DNA from: Muricea muricata
Taxonomy: Eukaryota; Cnidaria; Anthozoa; Malacalcyonacea; Plexauridae
DNA length: 64,000 nucleotides
Direction of reading: 5' to 3'
Assembly: GCA_963855995.1 (NCBI GenBank)
Contig: OY979728.1
Coordinates: forward strand, 496,001 to 560,000
Below the pieces are notes generated by a model that saw only the letters and a list, made by a program, of their open reading frames with translations, was not told the origin of the DNA and did no database searches. Both the position numbers and the translations under genes were made by a program. Every line of letters starts with the position of its first letter. Within the stretch, counting starts at the first letter, position 1. Shown here piece by piece: positions 30,401-44,500 of this stretch.

Positions 30401-30960
30401 TCCAAATTTTTTTGCCGAAATTTTCCTCAAAATTTTTTCTCAGAATTTTTTTTCAAATTTTTTTTCCAAATTTTTTGTCAAAATTTTCCTCAAAATTTTT
30501 TCGGGATTTGTTTCGAGGGTTTTGCACGCGAGACACACGCGTGTTGCGAGCACCCCACGCGGGATTTTTCTCGTGATTATGTGAATGAGAATTTTTTTGT
30601 CAAATTTTTTTTCCAATTTTTTTTTCCAAATTTTTTGGTCAAAATTTTCCTCAAAATTTTTTCTAGAATTTGTTTTCAAATTTTGTTTCCAAATGAAAAA
30701 AAATTCTGAGAAAAAATTTTGAGGAAAATTTTGACAAAAAAATTTGGAAAAAAAATTTGGAAAAAAAATTTGAAAAAAAAATTTGAAAAAAATTCTGAGA
30801 AAAAATTTTGAGGAAAATGTTCGTACTTCGTTGTGACGTATCAGGTTATGAATATAACCTGAAATATTCCTCAAATATTCATGAACAGTTTCATGAGACT
30901 TTCATGAATATTGTTCCTTAAATGTTCCTCAAATATTCATACATGAATAAAGACGACCAC
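27010..30960. repeat. A/T-run array with recurrent GC-rich blocks
   Basis: Arrays of aaaattttcctcaaaattttt and its inverse are interrupted by a conserved ~70-bp GC-rich block containing cgcgagacacacgcgtgttg and caccccacgcggga, followed by tttctcgtgattatatgaat. Full blocks are near 27420, 28650, 28900, 29300 and 30505 (forward) and 27570, 29590, 29930 and 30165 (inverted), with a partial copy near 28050. Catgaat-type short palindromes flank the array at both ends. Reading frames here are low-complexity translations. Confidence 0.9.
28080..28730. repeat. Direct segmental duplication, copy 2
   Basis: Second copy of 26914-27480, with a longer poly-C tract and one extra ~75-bp A/T unit. The duplication is recent enough to retain almost identical sequence. 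Confidence 0.88.
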
Positions 30961-31203
30961 CTTTAGCAAAGAGTAAAGAAAATGGAAAGAAAATGCAAAG
31001 AGCATTGTTACATTTTTAGCTAATTCACCTGGTAATCGCTAACAGCCCTGATGTAATTAAACGCATTTATCCCGTTGTGCTTCATCATGCCCGATACCAA
31101 ATAAAGAGACGAACACAGCAATATAGTTTTGATATATAATAAATACATTACATGTTTCATGTTCAATACTGTGCATTTATATTATTAACATTTTATTCAG
31201 CAA

Positions 31204-31331
<128 letters not shown>

Positions 31332-32304
31332 CAATTTTTATGTACATATATTTGAAAGGTTGCACGATGCTCATTTTCTCCCAGTACTGAAGGCTCAAAT
31401 TTCCAGCGGGGTTCTCATACAGAATTAAGATCTTCGCGATTCGTCAACCGACGTACCGAATGTAGTAATCCAATAAGATTATTGATCAGCTTGCATGTAA
31501 ACTAATCTATCTCAGATAATGTGATCAGAAATGACTTACTTTTATTGATACTTGAACAATAGTCATATGATCTGAAATGGGTTAATTTACATGTAAGCTG
31601 GTGAGGTCAATTTCAGTAACTTACTCAAATTGTATTTCATGCAAACAAAAGGATCTTAACCATCAACTTTGTCCAAACCTATAATTTACAGCGTTCGAAA
31701 GGGGGTTGTTTCATAGGCGACTGAGTATTTTGTGTGGTGTCCGCTGACAACAAGAGCCTGCACAAGAGAATCAATCAAAAACGAGCAGCGTGTTAAGAGA
31801 AGAATTTCAATAACACCGTCATTTGAATATCAACATCGTCACTTTCGACTAAAAATATTACCTATCCATCAGGTGGTAGCGCTTAGCAAGGACGTTACAT
31901 TCGGATTTTGTTCGGAAAAATTCACCTAAAATACAAAGTCATGTTGAGTAATCCATCCACGATTACAGAAGAAAATGGCGGCATGTACATTTTCCCAGAA
32001 TGCATTGCCCATGTCAAGTGGAAATTACTGAATAAACATGAAACAAGGTCATCAATGATGAGAACATTTCAGCACATGGCCACAATAAACAAATCGACCT
32101 CCAGTTTACAAGGCTTTCGTTCACTTTCTTTGGGGATTTTCGACCGCAATGCACTGCTAGAAAAATGTACGCCTGTTTTTCCCTAATAATGAACATTAAG
32201 CGTATCAAAATGTACTGTCGGCTCTATTTAAGGTAATTTGGCTTTTCTGAAATTTCACAAAAAATGTCTAGGGGGGATTAAATATCAACATGTCATCTTT
32301 AAAA
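31332..32304. other. Region downstream of Islet; probable 3' UTR at its right end
   Basis: The Islet stop codon is at 32305-32307 (minus), so its 3' UTR extends leftward into this interval. The polyadenylation site was not determined. No other gene is supported. Confidence 0.4.
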
Positions 32305-32508
32305 TCAATAACAAACGTGTAATGGACTAACCAGTTGTTCAAATGGCGTTCTCTCAATATCTGACTGCATTGCAAAATCGTTTAGCGCTTTCCATGGTTG
32401 GTAGCCTGGGTCCGAGTCTGGGCTTGATGCTACGAGCGCGTGTGCGAGACTACCCCGATCTTGCAAGGATTGTTGAAGGCCTGCAACGTCTGTTAGACTA
32501 CACGACGT
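32305..32508 (-). CDS. ISL1: Islet exon 6 (C-terminal conserved block)
   Basis: Acceptor ttttccttctag, then 67 codons from [13 protein letters not shown] through [19 protein letters not shown] to [10 protein letters not shown] and TGA. It carries the conserved C-terminal Islet motif that identifies it, and phase 0 matches exon 5. Forward frames over it are shadows. Confidence 0.93.
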   Translation of the reverse strand, partial: TSCSLTDVAGLQQSLQDRGSLAHALVASSPDSDPGYQPWKALNDFAMQSDIERTPFEQLVSPLHVCY

Positions 32509-35500
32509 CTAGAAGGAAAACAAATGGCATTAGCAAGAAAGGAAGTTTCAGCATAATTTTGTGGAAACACCACGTAAATTTATTTCCACGTTAAATTATG
32601 TAAATAAATTATTTAAATTAATAATAATTAATTTATTTATTTAAATTTTTCATTTGCACGTAAATTTTTCTACTTGTTTCCATAAAATAATACCGAGATT
32701 TATGTTTAAGATGCAAACATACAGGGGGAACTTAAAAAAGTTGTGTTGTACATTAGTTATTGAAAGTTTGCAATGTGCCTAAGATATTTCGCATTGAGTT
32801 TATGCATGCTTTAGAATTGAGATTCTTTCAGAACCACGTAAGGTCTTTTGAGTTTTTGAGTGGTCAATCATGAGACTTGAAATAGTTATAAACAGGTATA
32901 ATAGAAAGAGTGCCTGCAAATTCTTATAAAATTCCAGTCAGAATTTTAGTTAATAAACAGATAATCTTGAGGAGATTTCAACTCCTCGTTTGAAGGGACA
33001 CGAGATTAAAAAAACTCTCGTACAACTCGCATCAACGTTTTAGATAAGTTTGATTAGAGGTCGTCACTCTCAGAAATTAATCCTTGCACCAAGTGATTTT
33101 CCTTAATTTGGACACCACAATTCGTGCAGATATTAATTTAGTTGTAGTGGTTCTTAGAAAAATATAATTTATTTTCGCAGTAAAAAACCTGTCAGGTTTT
33201 TCGAGATAAGCGAAAACATGTGATCAAATAACAAACATATAGCCAGAACATGTGGCTGATTGCAAATTAATACTTTTGTTGTGTTTTCATGAGAGAGCAT
33301 TGAAAGCGGTTAGAATGGTTTTCATCAATACCGCGGCACATTGGCTTCGTGTCTTTCGTGTGAACGAAGGCAAATGTTTATTGAAAGCAAAAAGAAACGA
33401 GAATGTATATTTAATCAGACAACAGACACTCTGACGAGGGTTTATTTACTGATGAAGCTAGAAAAGTCAATTAGCTGTGACAAAATAACCTCAAGATGGC
33501 GATAATTATGACCTTTGAAATCTGTCAACAACGAACCACAGCTGGGATTGAATGTATGTCTTCGGATCCAGCGAAGACGATAGTTGGGTAGCAAGAGTTT
33601 GAACGAGAAAGGTAGTAGTTGTATGACAGTTAATGTGAGTTGACAAGCGAGAGGTTGCACGGCAATTTTCTCAACTCTAATGTCCTGGTCAAACGAGAAC
33701 AAAAGTTACATGTGAGAGGTGATAAGAATTGACGAGCGAGAATTTGTACACGAGTGTTTTCTCAACTTTCATGGGAGTTTTCTTCAACTCTCGTGTCTCG
33801 CACCGTGACCCGCACTCGGAATGCCCCTGTACATAGATTATAGATGATTGTAATTAGTTACTAATAACTGAGGCATAATGCAGTTATAATTACCTCATTA
33901 TTAGAAATTAACGATGAACTACATCAAGGCGTCACCTAATTAATGCAGTTTGCATTCACCTACATCGAAATCTGATTAAATGAACGTGAATCTGATCTTC
34001 ATGGACGTCTTTGTTTTGCGTTTACATGCATGATGTATTTTGATATCAAAAGAGTTCGTGCAATATGAAATGAATCGAGGTCTCTTTGATTAAACATAAC
34101 TCTAAAAATTTGCATAGCTGAAGTTAACGATAACACAAATAAGCTTTTAACGCGAATTTATGAAATTTGCGTTAATTTAGTGTAAGTGAGAGTTAAATAC
34201 CGAGAAGGAGGGCTGTATGTCATATACAGCCCCCGAGGACGCGCAGCGTCCGAGGGCTGTATATGACATACAGCCCGACTTTCGAGGTATTTAACTAACT
34301 TATTTTATTTTTGAGGAGGTTTTCTAATAGAATCTTTCGACTTTGAACAATTTAAGTCGAAATTCGTCGAGATTTTTCCACAAGTTTGATCTAATTATTT
34401 ATTCAAGGGCTGTATCTGAGATACAGCCCGCGGTACATCAAAGAAAACCGACTCAAATATAAAATAATGCCATATATTGTTTCAATAACACTGTCAGCAA
34501 ATTGTAAATATACCTTTTCCTCAGGAGAGCCAGCAGCTCGCGAGTTTTGTTGTTGTTTCATCTGAATCGATCTCTTTTTATCTTTGCATCTTTTGTTTTG
34601 AAACCAGACTCGAATAACCCTCGGACTCAAGCCAGTCATTTCCACTAATTGTTCCTTCATCATCGCATCTGGTCGCGGGTTCGCCGCGTAACAAGTCCGT
34701 AGCGTGTGTAATTGTTTCTCGTTTAGCACCGTTCGTATACGGGTCGTTTTCTCCACTTTTTTATTGTTCGGTTCATGGCGTACTGGAAACGTCGGTCGAC
34801 CTGTGCAATGAAGAAAGAGAACTGAAGATCTAGCAGGACAACGATGCAGTCACGAAGTGAAAGAGTGCTCATTAAAATAAACTTCAGGGCCAGTTGTTGA
34901 AAAGCCGGTTTAACTTGGGTAAACGTAAAATTTCTTTCTAAACTTTCCAGTGGCTTGTTGATAGTATTGCGAGATATTTCTTTAGAAATCTTGTCTGGAT
35001 CAATAGTAGTTTTGGTTTGTAAAGTTTTAAAATAAACGGATATGTAGAAACACAGAAACTGAAACATTGGATTAAACTTTAACCCAGAGTTAGTGCTAAC
35101 CCAGCTTTGAACAACCAGCCACAGGTTTTCTAGGATAATTAAACCACAGTAAAACCCCGGGTATAAAAACCTACATTTTAAGAACCTGTTAGAATAAATA
35201 AAAACTTAATCTATTACAGACTGTATGTGTGTTTTTGGACAGTACTGATCTGTTTTCCATCGTATAAAGAGACTAACACTCTGGAATCATTCTTTTAGAT
35301 TAGGTGGCGTAGTCTTTTATTACCTTACGCAAGACAGCCGCAATCCAATGACCAATTTGATTACTTGACTACGACTCACATTACGTCTTTTTATTTTTTG
35401 AGCTGCTCTTAAAATGGTAAAAAGTTCTTGCATTTAATTTAAAGTATAAATAGATATCGGGTTCGCCAATGTTTCTCTTTGTTGCGTCTTAAACGGAGCA

Positions 35501-38500
35501 CTCGGTGAAAAAAGAATGTCAAGGAAATTGACTTTTGTATTGGACGCGTCTGTGTTTCCGTTTTGGCTCGTTGTTTGTGTGCTGAAATACTACCCTAAAT
35601 ATGGACATTACATAATACACAATCTCCAAACAGCTCTATACAACGTAACCAGATTTTTGGAAAATACCGAGTTGATTTGAACAAGAGATACTTTTCGATC
35701 AGTTAAGTTTTGAACATAGCAAAAGGTCTCCGCATGTTGAAAAAAAAAACAACACTGACGTCTCAATGACCTTCGAGTATTGAGCGAAAAAAAAAGAAAT
35801 TTAGGTTATTCAATTCATGATGTTTGTGAATACAATTATTTGATGGGATGTTTTGTAACATCAAAGAAGCCGTTGGATCAAGGGCATTTTTCTGACACCA
35901 AGAAATATGGTGATGCAACGTTCAGCATCGATTGCCTGATGTATTGTGGTATAATGACCCTATTGTGTTTTGTTCACAACTAACCTTCTCTTCTGAGGCA
36001 CGTTGTTAAAAGCTGCTTTGGCAATAACCCTAGGTTAAAGTTTCCCTAACTGTTTTTCTGTATTTCTACAGATCCATTCATCTCAAAACTCCAAAAACGA
36101 AAACTACCATTGATCTAGACAAGATTTCTTGAGAAACGTTTCCAAGCTTAAAAAGAACCTGCTGGGAAATCCATTTTGGACTTCGGTTAACCCAGATTTA
36201 AACGAACCTGCTTTGGAAACACCGGCCCCAGTGCGTTAATTTTTGTCAAAATTGTTACCAGAGAGCGGTAAAGTAAATGAGAGAATGGATGTTACCTATA
36301 ACGAGAGGGAGGATCTGTACACATTCATCCGCAACTCCTGGACCATGCAGAGGTGGATTAGCGCAGTGGGCTACCGAATGAACTCTCGGAAGGCCCTATA
36401 GTTTTATAGCCAATATAGGAGACCATTTTACGGCCTACGTGGCTCTTAATTAAATGATAACAAACTGAGTACAAATTGCCGATGTTATGGTAGTAAATAC
36501 TGAAAGTGCAAAGAAGACCTCCCCCGCTTAGCAACTCATGGGTGAAATTAAATATAACAGGTGTATCCTTTATAGGGTTTACTTGGATGCGAAATCGTTA
36601 AAGAGAAAGACTCTTGTCTCCTTATCCAAATGCATGCTGTCTCAAAAGTAGATACGATGCACATTGAGAACCTAAATATTTTTGCTATTTTATAACTTAA
36701 TGTTAAAATATAATAGTCACGAAATTACGGTCCATATTCATTTATGGTAAAATATATTCTTGCTTTTCTTGTTGATATACAAGATAGAATGGATTGTTCT
36801 AATTGTTATTGCTCATTCTTTTTAAGGAAGCAATTGCCAACGTGTTTAACACGTGTGAAAATGCTAATAAAATAACACTACAAGACGTTTGCAATTTAAA
36901 AAAAATAAGAGGGCTGGAAAGTAGGTAGCTAATCAATATCTTCTGTTCGTTTTTGTTCAATGCATCAAACGAATTTCCTCTCTTAATTCTTCTCAAATGT
37001 GTTGCAGACTCCATCGAATTGGAATCATACAGTTCTATTAGTGAGAAAGTGCATTGCATTCATCAGTTCCCTAGAAAATAACGATCATTTTGGAACAAAA
37101 ACAATGTTTTTCTCATTAAAATTTCTTACCATGGGAGATATCTGGAAATGAGTGCAAGTTGGAAAAACGTGGTAGTAAAACTTCCATGCAAATTGCAAAG
37201 CAGTATATGTGAAATATACACTAAATGTTAAAAATTATCTGTTAGTTTTGCAATGCAAATACAACTTCTAAAATAAACTATAGCAGTTACTAGATTTAAG
37301 GTTAGTGCAGTGCATGAAAACGGCGCAAAATGTGCGAAGTCTAAAGATCCTAGAGTTGATATAAAAGCATATATTGTTGTTTCACATAAACAAAGCCGTA
37401 TTGTTCTTATAGTGCATGTGTTTATGTGGGCATGTTATCTGATATATATATGAGTAATATTGGACTATAGAGTTTATCTGTACGAGTTGCTGGTCTGCAG
37501 TTATACAGTAACGTTAAAAAGGTGACAAAAAACCGTGGTGTATAATGTATTGTAAAAAACATTACAAGTCGTCATTGATTGTCAATACGAGTCTAACGCA
37601 TCCGTAGTTGTGTTGATTTTAAATGAATAAATATATCGTTCACCATTTTGAAAAGTATAAATGTTCCTTATCATTCTTTTCCAAGATTATAAATAGTCTA
37701 TGTATCATTGTCTGCGACATTACTTCATCAGTATTGATTTAACATTTGTCTGCGGTTTATGGACATCATTTCGGAACTATGTGAATTGGAGCAGAACTCC
37801 TTGGCACATTGACAAATTGTCTTCACAAATATTTCGAAAATTCTTCTTCCAGAAAAGAATATTCCAACAAATCTGCTCATTTTCTTCTGAAAGACACGCA
37901 TATTTACCACAGCTTGAAATGCAGGTAAATTACCAACAAGAGTGAATAAAGACAGTTACATAAATGTTTTTTGTCTTTAATATAACGCTTTCATGCTGTT
38001 AGTTTTGTAAGCAAAATTTGTCTGAATCATAGCAAATCTTCTGTGAAAATATTTTAGCTTGTCGGGCCAAAGCAATGCCATATACGTCAGCTGCTTGACT
38101 GCAGCAAGCCAAACAAATCAACTGCTCAAATTACTTTATTAAGTTTTCATTGTTGACGAGAAAAATGTACAAACGTATGCTTTGTATGCTATGCTATTTT
38201 TAACGAACTGGTATTTCACAGCTGCACAAGAAGTGGATTTGACTTAGGAAATGTTGAATTAATTTTGCCTGAAAGGTTGTCTACACTTGTATACATGTTG
38301 TGAAGCAGACGATCAGCTTATATAAAGTAAACGTGCCCAAATTTCTTTCTAAAGAAGAGCATACATCGTCAAATAAAAAATCCATTGCGTATAACTATTA
38401 TATTATCAGCGTCAACGACCCCGGCTCATTTTGTACTGTACAACAACTTCGTGAGTACAAGCCATAAAACGACACCTCTCGTAGACAAGCTAAAGCGTTT

Positions 38501-41500
38501 CTTAAGACAAACAGAAATTAAGCAATATGCAAGCTATATCCTGAGTTGAACAATTCTGAACTACATAGTGTAGACTTATTATAAGTAAACAGATATGTAC
38601 TTGAGTGCTATAATGAACCCGCTTCACTAGAAGCTCAATATCGTTGGGTTAAGTGTCTATTCAATACAATGCAATACAATATGTTGGCTGGCGAAGTTCC
38701 ACTAAGGAAGTCGCGATCGTTTAGCGCAAGGAAAGGCCAAGTTTAGGATCTAATGTGTGCGTTTAACTTTTAATTAACAAAAACGACATGCTTTTTGTCT
38801 ACAACGGAAATACTGATTGACCAATTCTTATTGACTCTGAGATGATGGCGTTGATAATTTGCGAATCAACAATTCAGAGGATTCACGGCTCTACGGCGCT
38901 GTATACAAAACCACTGATAATATCTGATAAGACCACATTTAGGGGACGCAAATTGTTCCAAATCAATTCAATTGCTTCAGTCCAAACTTTACTCGGCTAT
39001 ACTTTGCCCTACAATTTGCCAATGCCGACTCACAACTATTATTGTTTTATATTTATGTAATAAAGGTTTCTTTGTCAACTTTCTATTTAAAAAAAATAAA
39101 CCTGTATTACCAAGATAAGGTACCGCCTAACATCCATGCATGTTTGAAGATGTGTTTGAACTAGATTTTGCTTACATTAATTTCAATGAATATCAAAACA
39201 CGATCCAAAAATAAGCTCTGTATATACGTGAAAAAATGGGTCAACATTCTTCCCAAAATATCTAGTCGCGGTTAAAAAGCGATACTGTGAAAATCTGTAG
39301 ACGTTACGATTTATTGTTTAAATTAAAATAGCCAACACCGCAATTCGAATTGTGGTTCACCCAGATAGAAACGGACAGCACTTGAGATAAAGAAACATCA
39401 ACGAACTGCACGCGATATATTCCTCGCATAAAAGCACGAATAATTTTAAAGAAAACATAAGCGATAACATGATTTTGTTTGAAGATATGTCTTTTAGGGA
39501 ATGCAGTTGAAATTGAGATGAATTGCTGTCAGTTTCGCTCGGTTAACAGCGCAGGAAACCAGAATAAACGCATACAATACAGTAACCACTTTGCGACAGA
39601 ATGGCGACAGATCTTGCAGCAAAACCCCAAAGCTTCAATTGGTTTCATTTGTTTGGACGCCTTTTCAATTTGCAGACTTCATAACTGATTTTGAAAAGAA
39701 CATTGTTTTTATAATCCTGTATATATAGACCATGCATGGACAATATCTGTGCAAACAAGATTCATTCAAATACCCCCGTTTTGCAAGTGCTGTACTCCTC
39801 GCGGTATTTTATGCTAAGTTTAACACTGAAGTTGTCTCTTCTTAAAGATTTCCAAAACAAAGAATTTAATAAAAGGAATTCTTTCATTCAATATTGGAAA
39901 AGCTTTCGCGAACAAATCTAGACGATTTTTTGCTTTTTATATTTAGGCAAAGTTTAAGAGCCGAGACTGCCGATAGCCTTGACGATATTGTGTCGAGAGG
40001 CTTTGGGTCTTTAAATGACTGCTCAACGACTTATCTTTTAAAAACCATGTTTTTTTAGGCCAGAGCCAAGAGCAATGTTCCTGTCTGCAGCTCAAAATTT
40101 CCAAAGGAATGTGATATTGAATTTATGTTCAATTCGTTCTATATATATATATATTATAGTTTGAAATGATAAAAGCTGACATCATGTTTCAGTATTTGAT
40201 TAATTCAACCGTGGATCTACTGAGTGAAATACAGCTAATCAAAGCAAAGAAAAATCATGTTACTATAGCCAATCGTCTCTTATATTTAAAGCCCTGTTGG
40301 TCCTAGAATGACATCGCACAATATTAAAAGAGGTTTTATGAATTAAGCACGAGTATGTTCTGTCGTTTGTGTGCCCCCATATTGAAACTGATTAAACTCC
40401 TAACAAGATTAACAGAACAGCTATATTTTGCACAAATGCCCAGTGTTTGATACACATTAGATGTCAGCTGAATGTGCGGGCTTTTACTGCCGTCTCCTTC
40501 CTGTACAGAGCTGCTTTCTGGCTGTGTCTGCACTTTTATAATCGGTGTACTCTTACAGAATCTTAATGTTCGGGCTATTTTCTTGAACACAGGATGTAGA
40601 ATACATTGAGTCCGAATGTTTAATCCGGCTTGACATACGATGTTTCCTTAATCAGTAAAACTAGAAGACACGGTGGAGTTTCGAGCCAGAGCAATTAACA
40701 AGGCATAACATTACATCATAAAAACATTTTCCAATCGTGCGAGGCTTGCGTTGCAGACCTCTGTATACTCAATCTGCATGCATTTCGCGTGCTTTGCCCA
40801 AGTGACTCTGCCAGTTTTTTTTTGAAACGTTTATTCGACAATCAGTCGTGGCGTGAGCGCAAAAGCTGGCACGACCGAAGGAGGCAAACTCACGACACTA
40901 ATGACGTTGTCACTCGACATGTGTTGTTCCCCAACTGCATCAGGCCAACCTCCTATATTTTACACCCATTGGACCTACCGCAGTGCTGAGTTGAAGGCTT
41001 TATACCAATTTAAATGCTATATCGTATCTGTTGTTACGCCTGCAACCCTATAAAAGCACTGATACGCCGTAGATAAGCGCAATGATCAGCTCAGAAATTC
41101 ACGGTTTGCGCGCGGATACGGCGCAATTTAGCAGAGCGCACGACAAGTGCTTATTGACGTGATATGGCAAAAAGTACATTACACACTTGTAATAATATAT
41201 TGAAGCCTAACATACCTGTGTTAATGGATAAAGCGAGATTCTCTGCGTTATAATGTTCCCTTGCTTTCTCTAAGATAATGTGATCTGCTTTACAAAACAA
41301 GCCATCATCCCTGAGAGCGAATTCCTCGCCGCGAACCAATTGCTTACTGCATGCGACGCAGCGAAAACAATCTATGTGAAAAATCTTACTCTTGACTCTC
41401 ATAACGTAGTCTTTCTTGTTGAAGCCCTGGTTGCATTTCGCGCACTTCGACCCAAACAACCTAGAATAGCAAAACAAACGCGAAAGTAATTGTATGTCAG

Positions 41501-44500
41501 ATAAATTCAAGTGAAAAGTTTCAACCGGACTGCAGTGTCAAGTCTGCGTGGGTGCCCGAGAAGCATTTTATTGCAGGAATGCTTCAATTTCCGAGAGCGC
41601 GTGTGAAATTTAACGACCGCAAGAACGCTGTACAAATCAACAGAGTAAATACCCAAGGCTAAGTCAAATGAAAACTCCAAACAAAAGAGTAGAAGTTAAC
41701 ACGCAAACTAGCTAACTTAAGAGGGATATTACTATACGACAATAACTGTTATTAGCAAAGATGTCCGACACGGTTCGAGTGGCAAATGGATGTGGACATA
41801 TAACCGTGAAATCTTTCGATTTTTTTGCCTGGAAAGTGACAAAGACTGAGTATAGTTGCTGCACAGAGCTATAAGTGATATCGCTACACACATCAACTCT
41901 CTGTAGGCGGGGCGGCTACATCGTTTTGAGCATCTACAAATGGAGCTCATGATCGCTTGACCACTGAGATTTTATATATACAGTGACATTATAAGATATA
42001 TACATATATCTTTATATCCTTATATATATATAATTTTTATACATATCTATATTGAGCGTGTGGCAGACCTGTTCAAGTCTTCTCTAGGGTCTTATGACAC
42101 TCACTTATAACTATACACAATGAAAACAAGTATATGGATATGTTACGAATGAAATTGTACTAGACAAACTACAGATGATTGCATGCTATAATTTTGTACA
42201 CATGCAATGTGCAACCCACATATTGATCGATAAACATATAAAGCCCGCTCTCCTAACTACGGAAATTGTGAAAATCATATTGAATCAGGCACTTCTATAT
42301 ATTATACAGCAATTTAAAGCTTATTGATTCAGCATAAATACTCACCTGTAGTAATCTCGTTTGCAATAGGTTTTGCCATCGCGGACGAAGCACGTACAAC
42401 TCTCGTCTAATGCTATGTTACACTCGGAGCATTTTAAACAAGTAGCATGCCACTCAAGATCAGGCGAAACGCGGAGTATGAATTGGTCAGTGATTTGTGA
42501 GCCACATCCAACGCACAGCGCAATCCGACGTGATGGATCTGAAAGAAAGTGAACGTTAACAGTTACGGTTAAACAAATCCACATGTCAAAATTCAATACC
42601 TGCGAGCATTTGAGTGTAACATCACCGCAATAGAGTATTGTGTGCTATGATTACTTCCAACATATTATACATACACCAGTATTATAATATAGTGTTGTTA
42701 AATTGCGGATGCTATGAATACAAGGTGTAAATTGATTTTCATATTTAACATATTACTTTGATTCACTCCAGAATTCATCATGGCGGCGCTCGCGGACAAT
42801 AAATTACGTCTCCTGTGAAAGGCAAAGTTTAAGTGGTAAACTTTAGTGCATACAGTTTAACGATCCATTAGGTTCTGTCTCGTATGAACACCAGCTATCA
42901 TGCAACCGGGGTGTCTTTGTTGCCACACGTGATCAGAAAGCGGCGATAATTGGTCGATAGCTGCCCGAAACTATTCGACAAATTTGGTATCGTTATCGCG
43001 CGCCCAGTTTTGATTGGCTGACACGTCGATATTCTTAAGACAAAAAAGTATCTACTGTCTTGGGCAGGTGCTCCAAGGAGAGTATTCGTTAATCGATTGT
43101 CCTGTTTAGCATAAAAATTACTCCTTCGCTACGGTAAACTCTCAAATGCATATACACAAATGCAGAAACGTAATTAACCTCGCCATTGGAACAGGTGTAC
43201 GGTGGAGCACTTGGAACAATTCTCCAACTTGCGCACATCCAGTGCGCCATGTTGATATTTATACGTTCGCTGTGTGACGGTAAAAAGCTCTCTCGACAAG
43301 GTTTATTTTGATTAGAGAAATTGTTTAAGGTATCACGCAGTGCTGTTCATATTCAATAAACGATCTCCGCTTGATTTAAGGACGTTATTGAGAACAACAA
43401 AAACTTTGTCGATCGCATGCTCAGAGTCCAGTTAAACATCATGAAAATCTGGATGAAGGCACGCACATGAGCATTGAATACAATAAAGTAATGCGCTCAA
43501 ACTAGTAGTCCTCGCATGCGCCTAGCCAAATAGCGGAAATCTTCATTTCAGTTGATGCGTTTAAGTTATTCTGCCTTTCATGCTTGCGTATCGATCGTAG
43601 AAACTTTGACACATTAGGAGATTTGAACTGACGCGACAGCAAAATACACCAGTGAACGTAGAAAGCTGTGCGTTTATATCAAACTATGACAGCTTGTTCA
43701 ATTTTCATCGATTTCATCGCGCTTAGGATTGGCCCATCCTGATTATGGGGAAGTCGTCGTTTCGGAAGGGAATTTGGCGCACTCGAAATGCGTGAACGAC
43801 GAGGTTGCATCGTGTGTCCGGCTAACACGCTAGGATCAGAAGTGTCAAGCACTTCGAGGACTTGACACGAACAAAGCCGAAAGCTTGCACGATGTTCGTT
43901 TGATATTCATAAAAACGTTGTCTGAGCGTCTTTACTCGTCATGGTAATGATTAGATTGCGTCGCGCTCTAACTTTATGTATCAAAATACTCCCTCGCGCT
44001 TCTCATGTTTGCCGTGTGCAGTCGTTGACGCACACAGCGATCGTATCTGGTTTTAATACGATTTCTAGTGATGTTTATAGATAGCTACGTATATTGTTAT
44101 TACTGTGTTTAGCGATCGATATTGTATATTGTATATTATGATCTGAAATCTGGGCCCAGCTTGAGTTGAGCGTAAATACGCATGCAGCTCTCAAAAGGGG
44201 CCATCTTGTTAGCATAAGACCTCGCAGTTGTTGTCTGCCAACAGCAAGCCGGGGTACCTAATTTGTATTCAAAACAACACAACCTACTATTGTTATTCTG
44301 TTTGCATAAGGTAGCGAGAGGCAGCCAAGCTTTTGTTGCTATTATCTCTCCATCAATAGCAGGCACATAATAAGCCTATAGATGACTCGCACGATAATAT
44401 GCACTAATGGTTTGATTGACAATGTTCAAAACCAACATTTCATGAAGGTTCGCCACCTGCAGAACGCAAGCTGTGCCATCGCTTTATATGTTGCTCATGG

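Noticed and set aside
27136..30874. Frames up to 209 codons rich in Phe/Lys/Asn
   Set aside because: Same cause: A/T-run array. The recurring peptide between them is just the GC-rich block translated.
33442..33702. Minus-strand frame of 86 codons considered as an Islet exon
   Set aside because: No Islet motif; the true last exon was located at 32305-32508 with correct phase and the conserved PWKALNDFA block.
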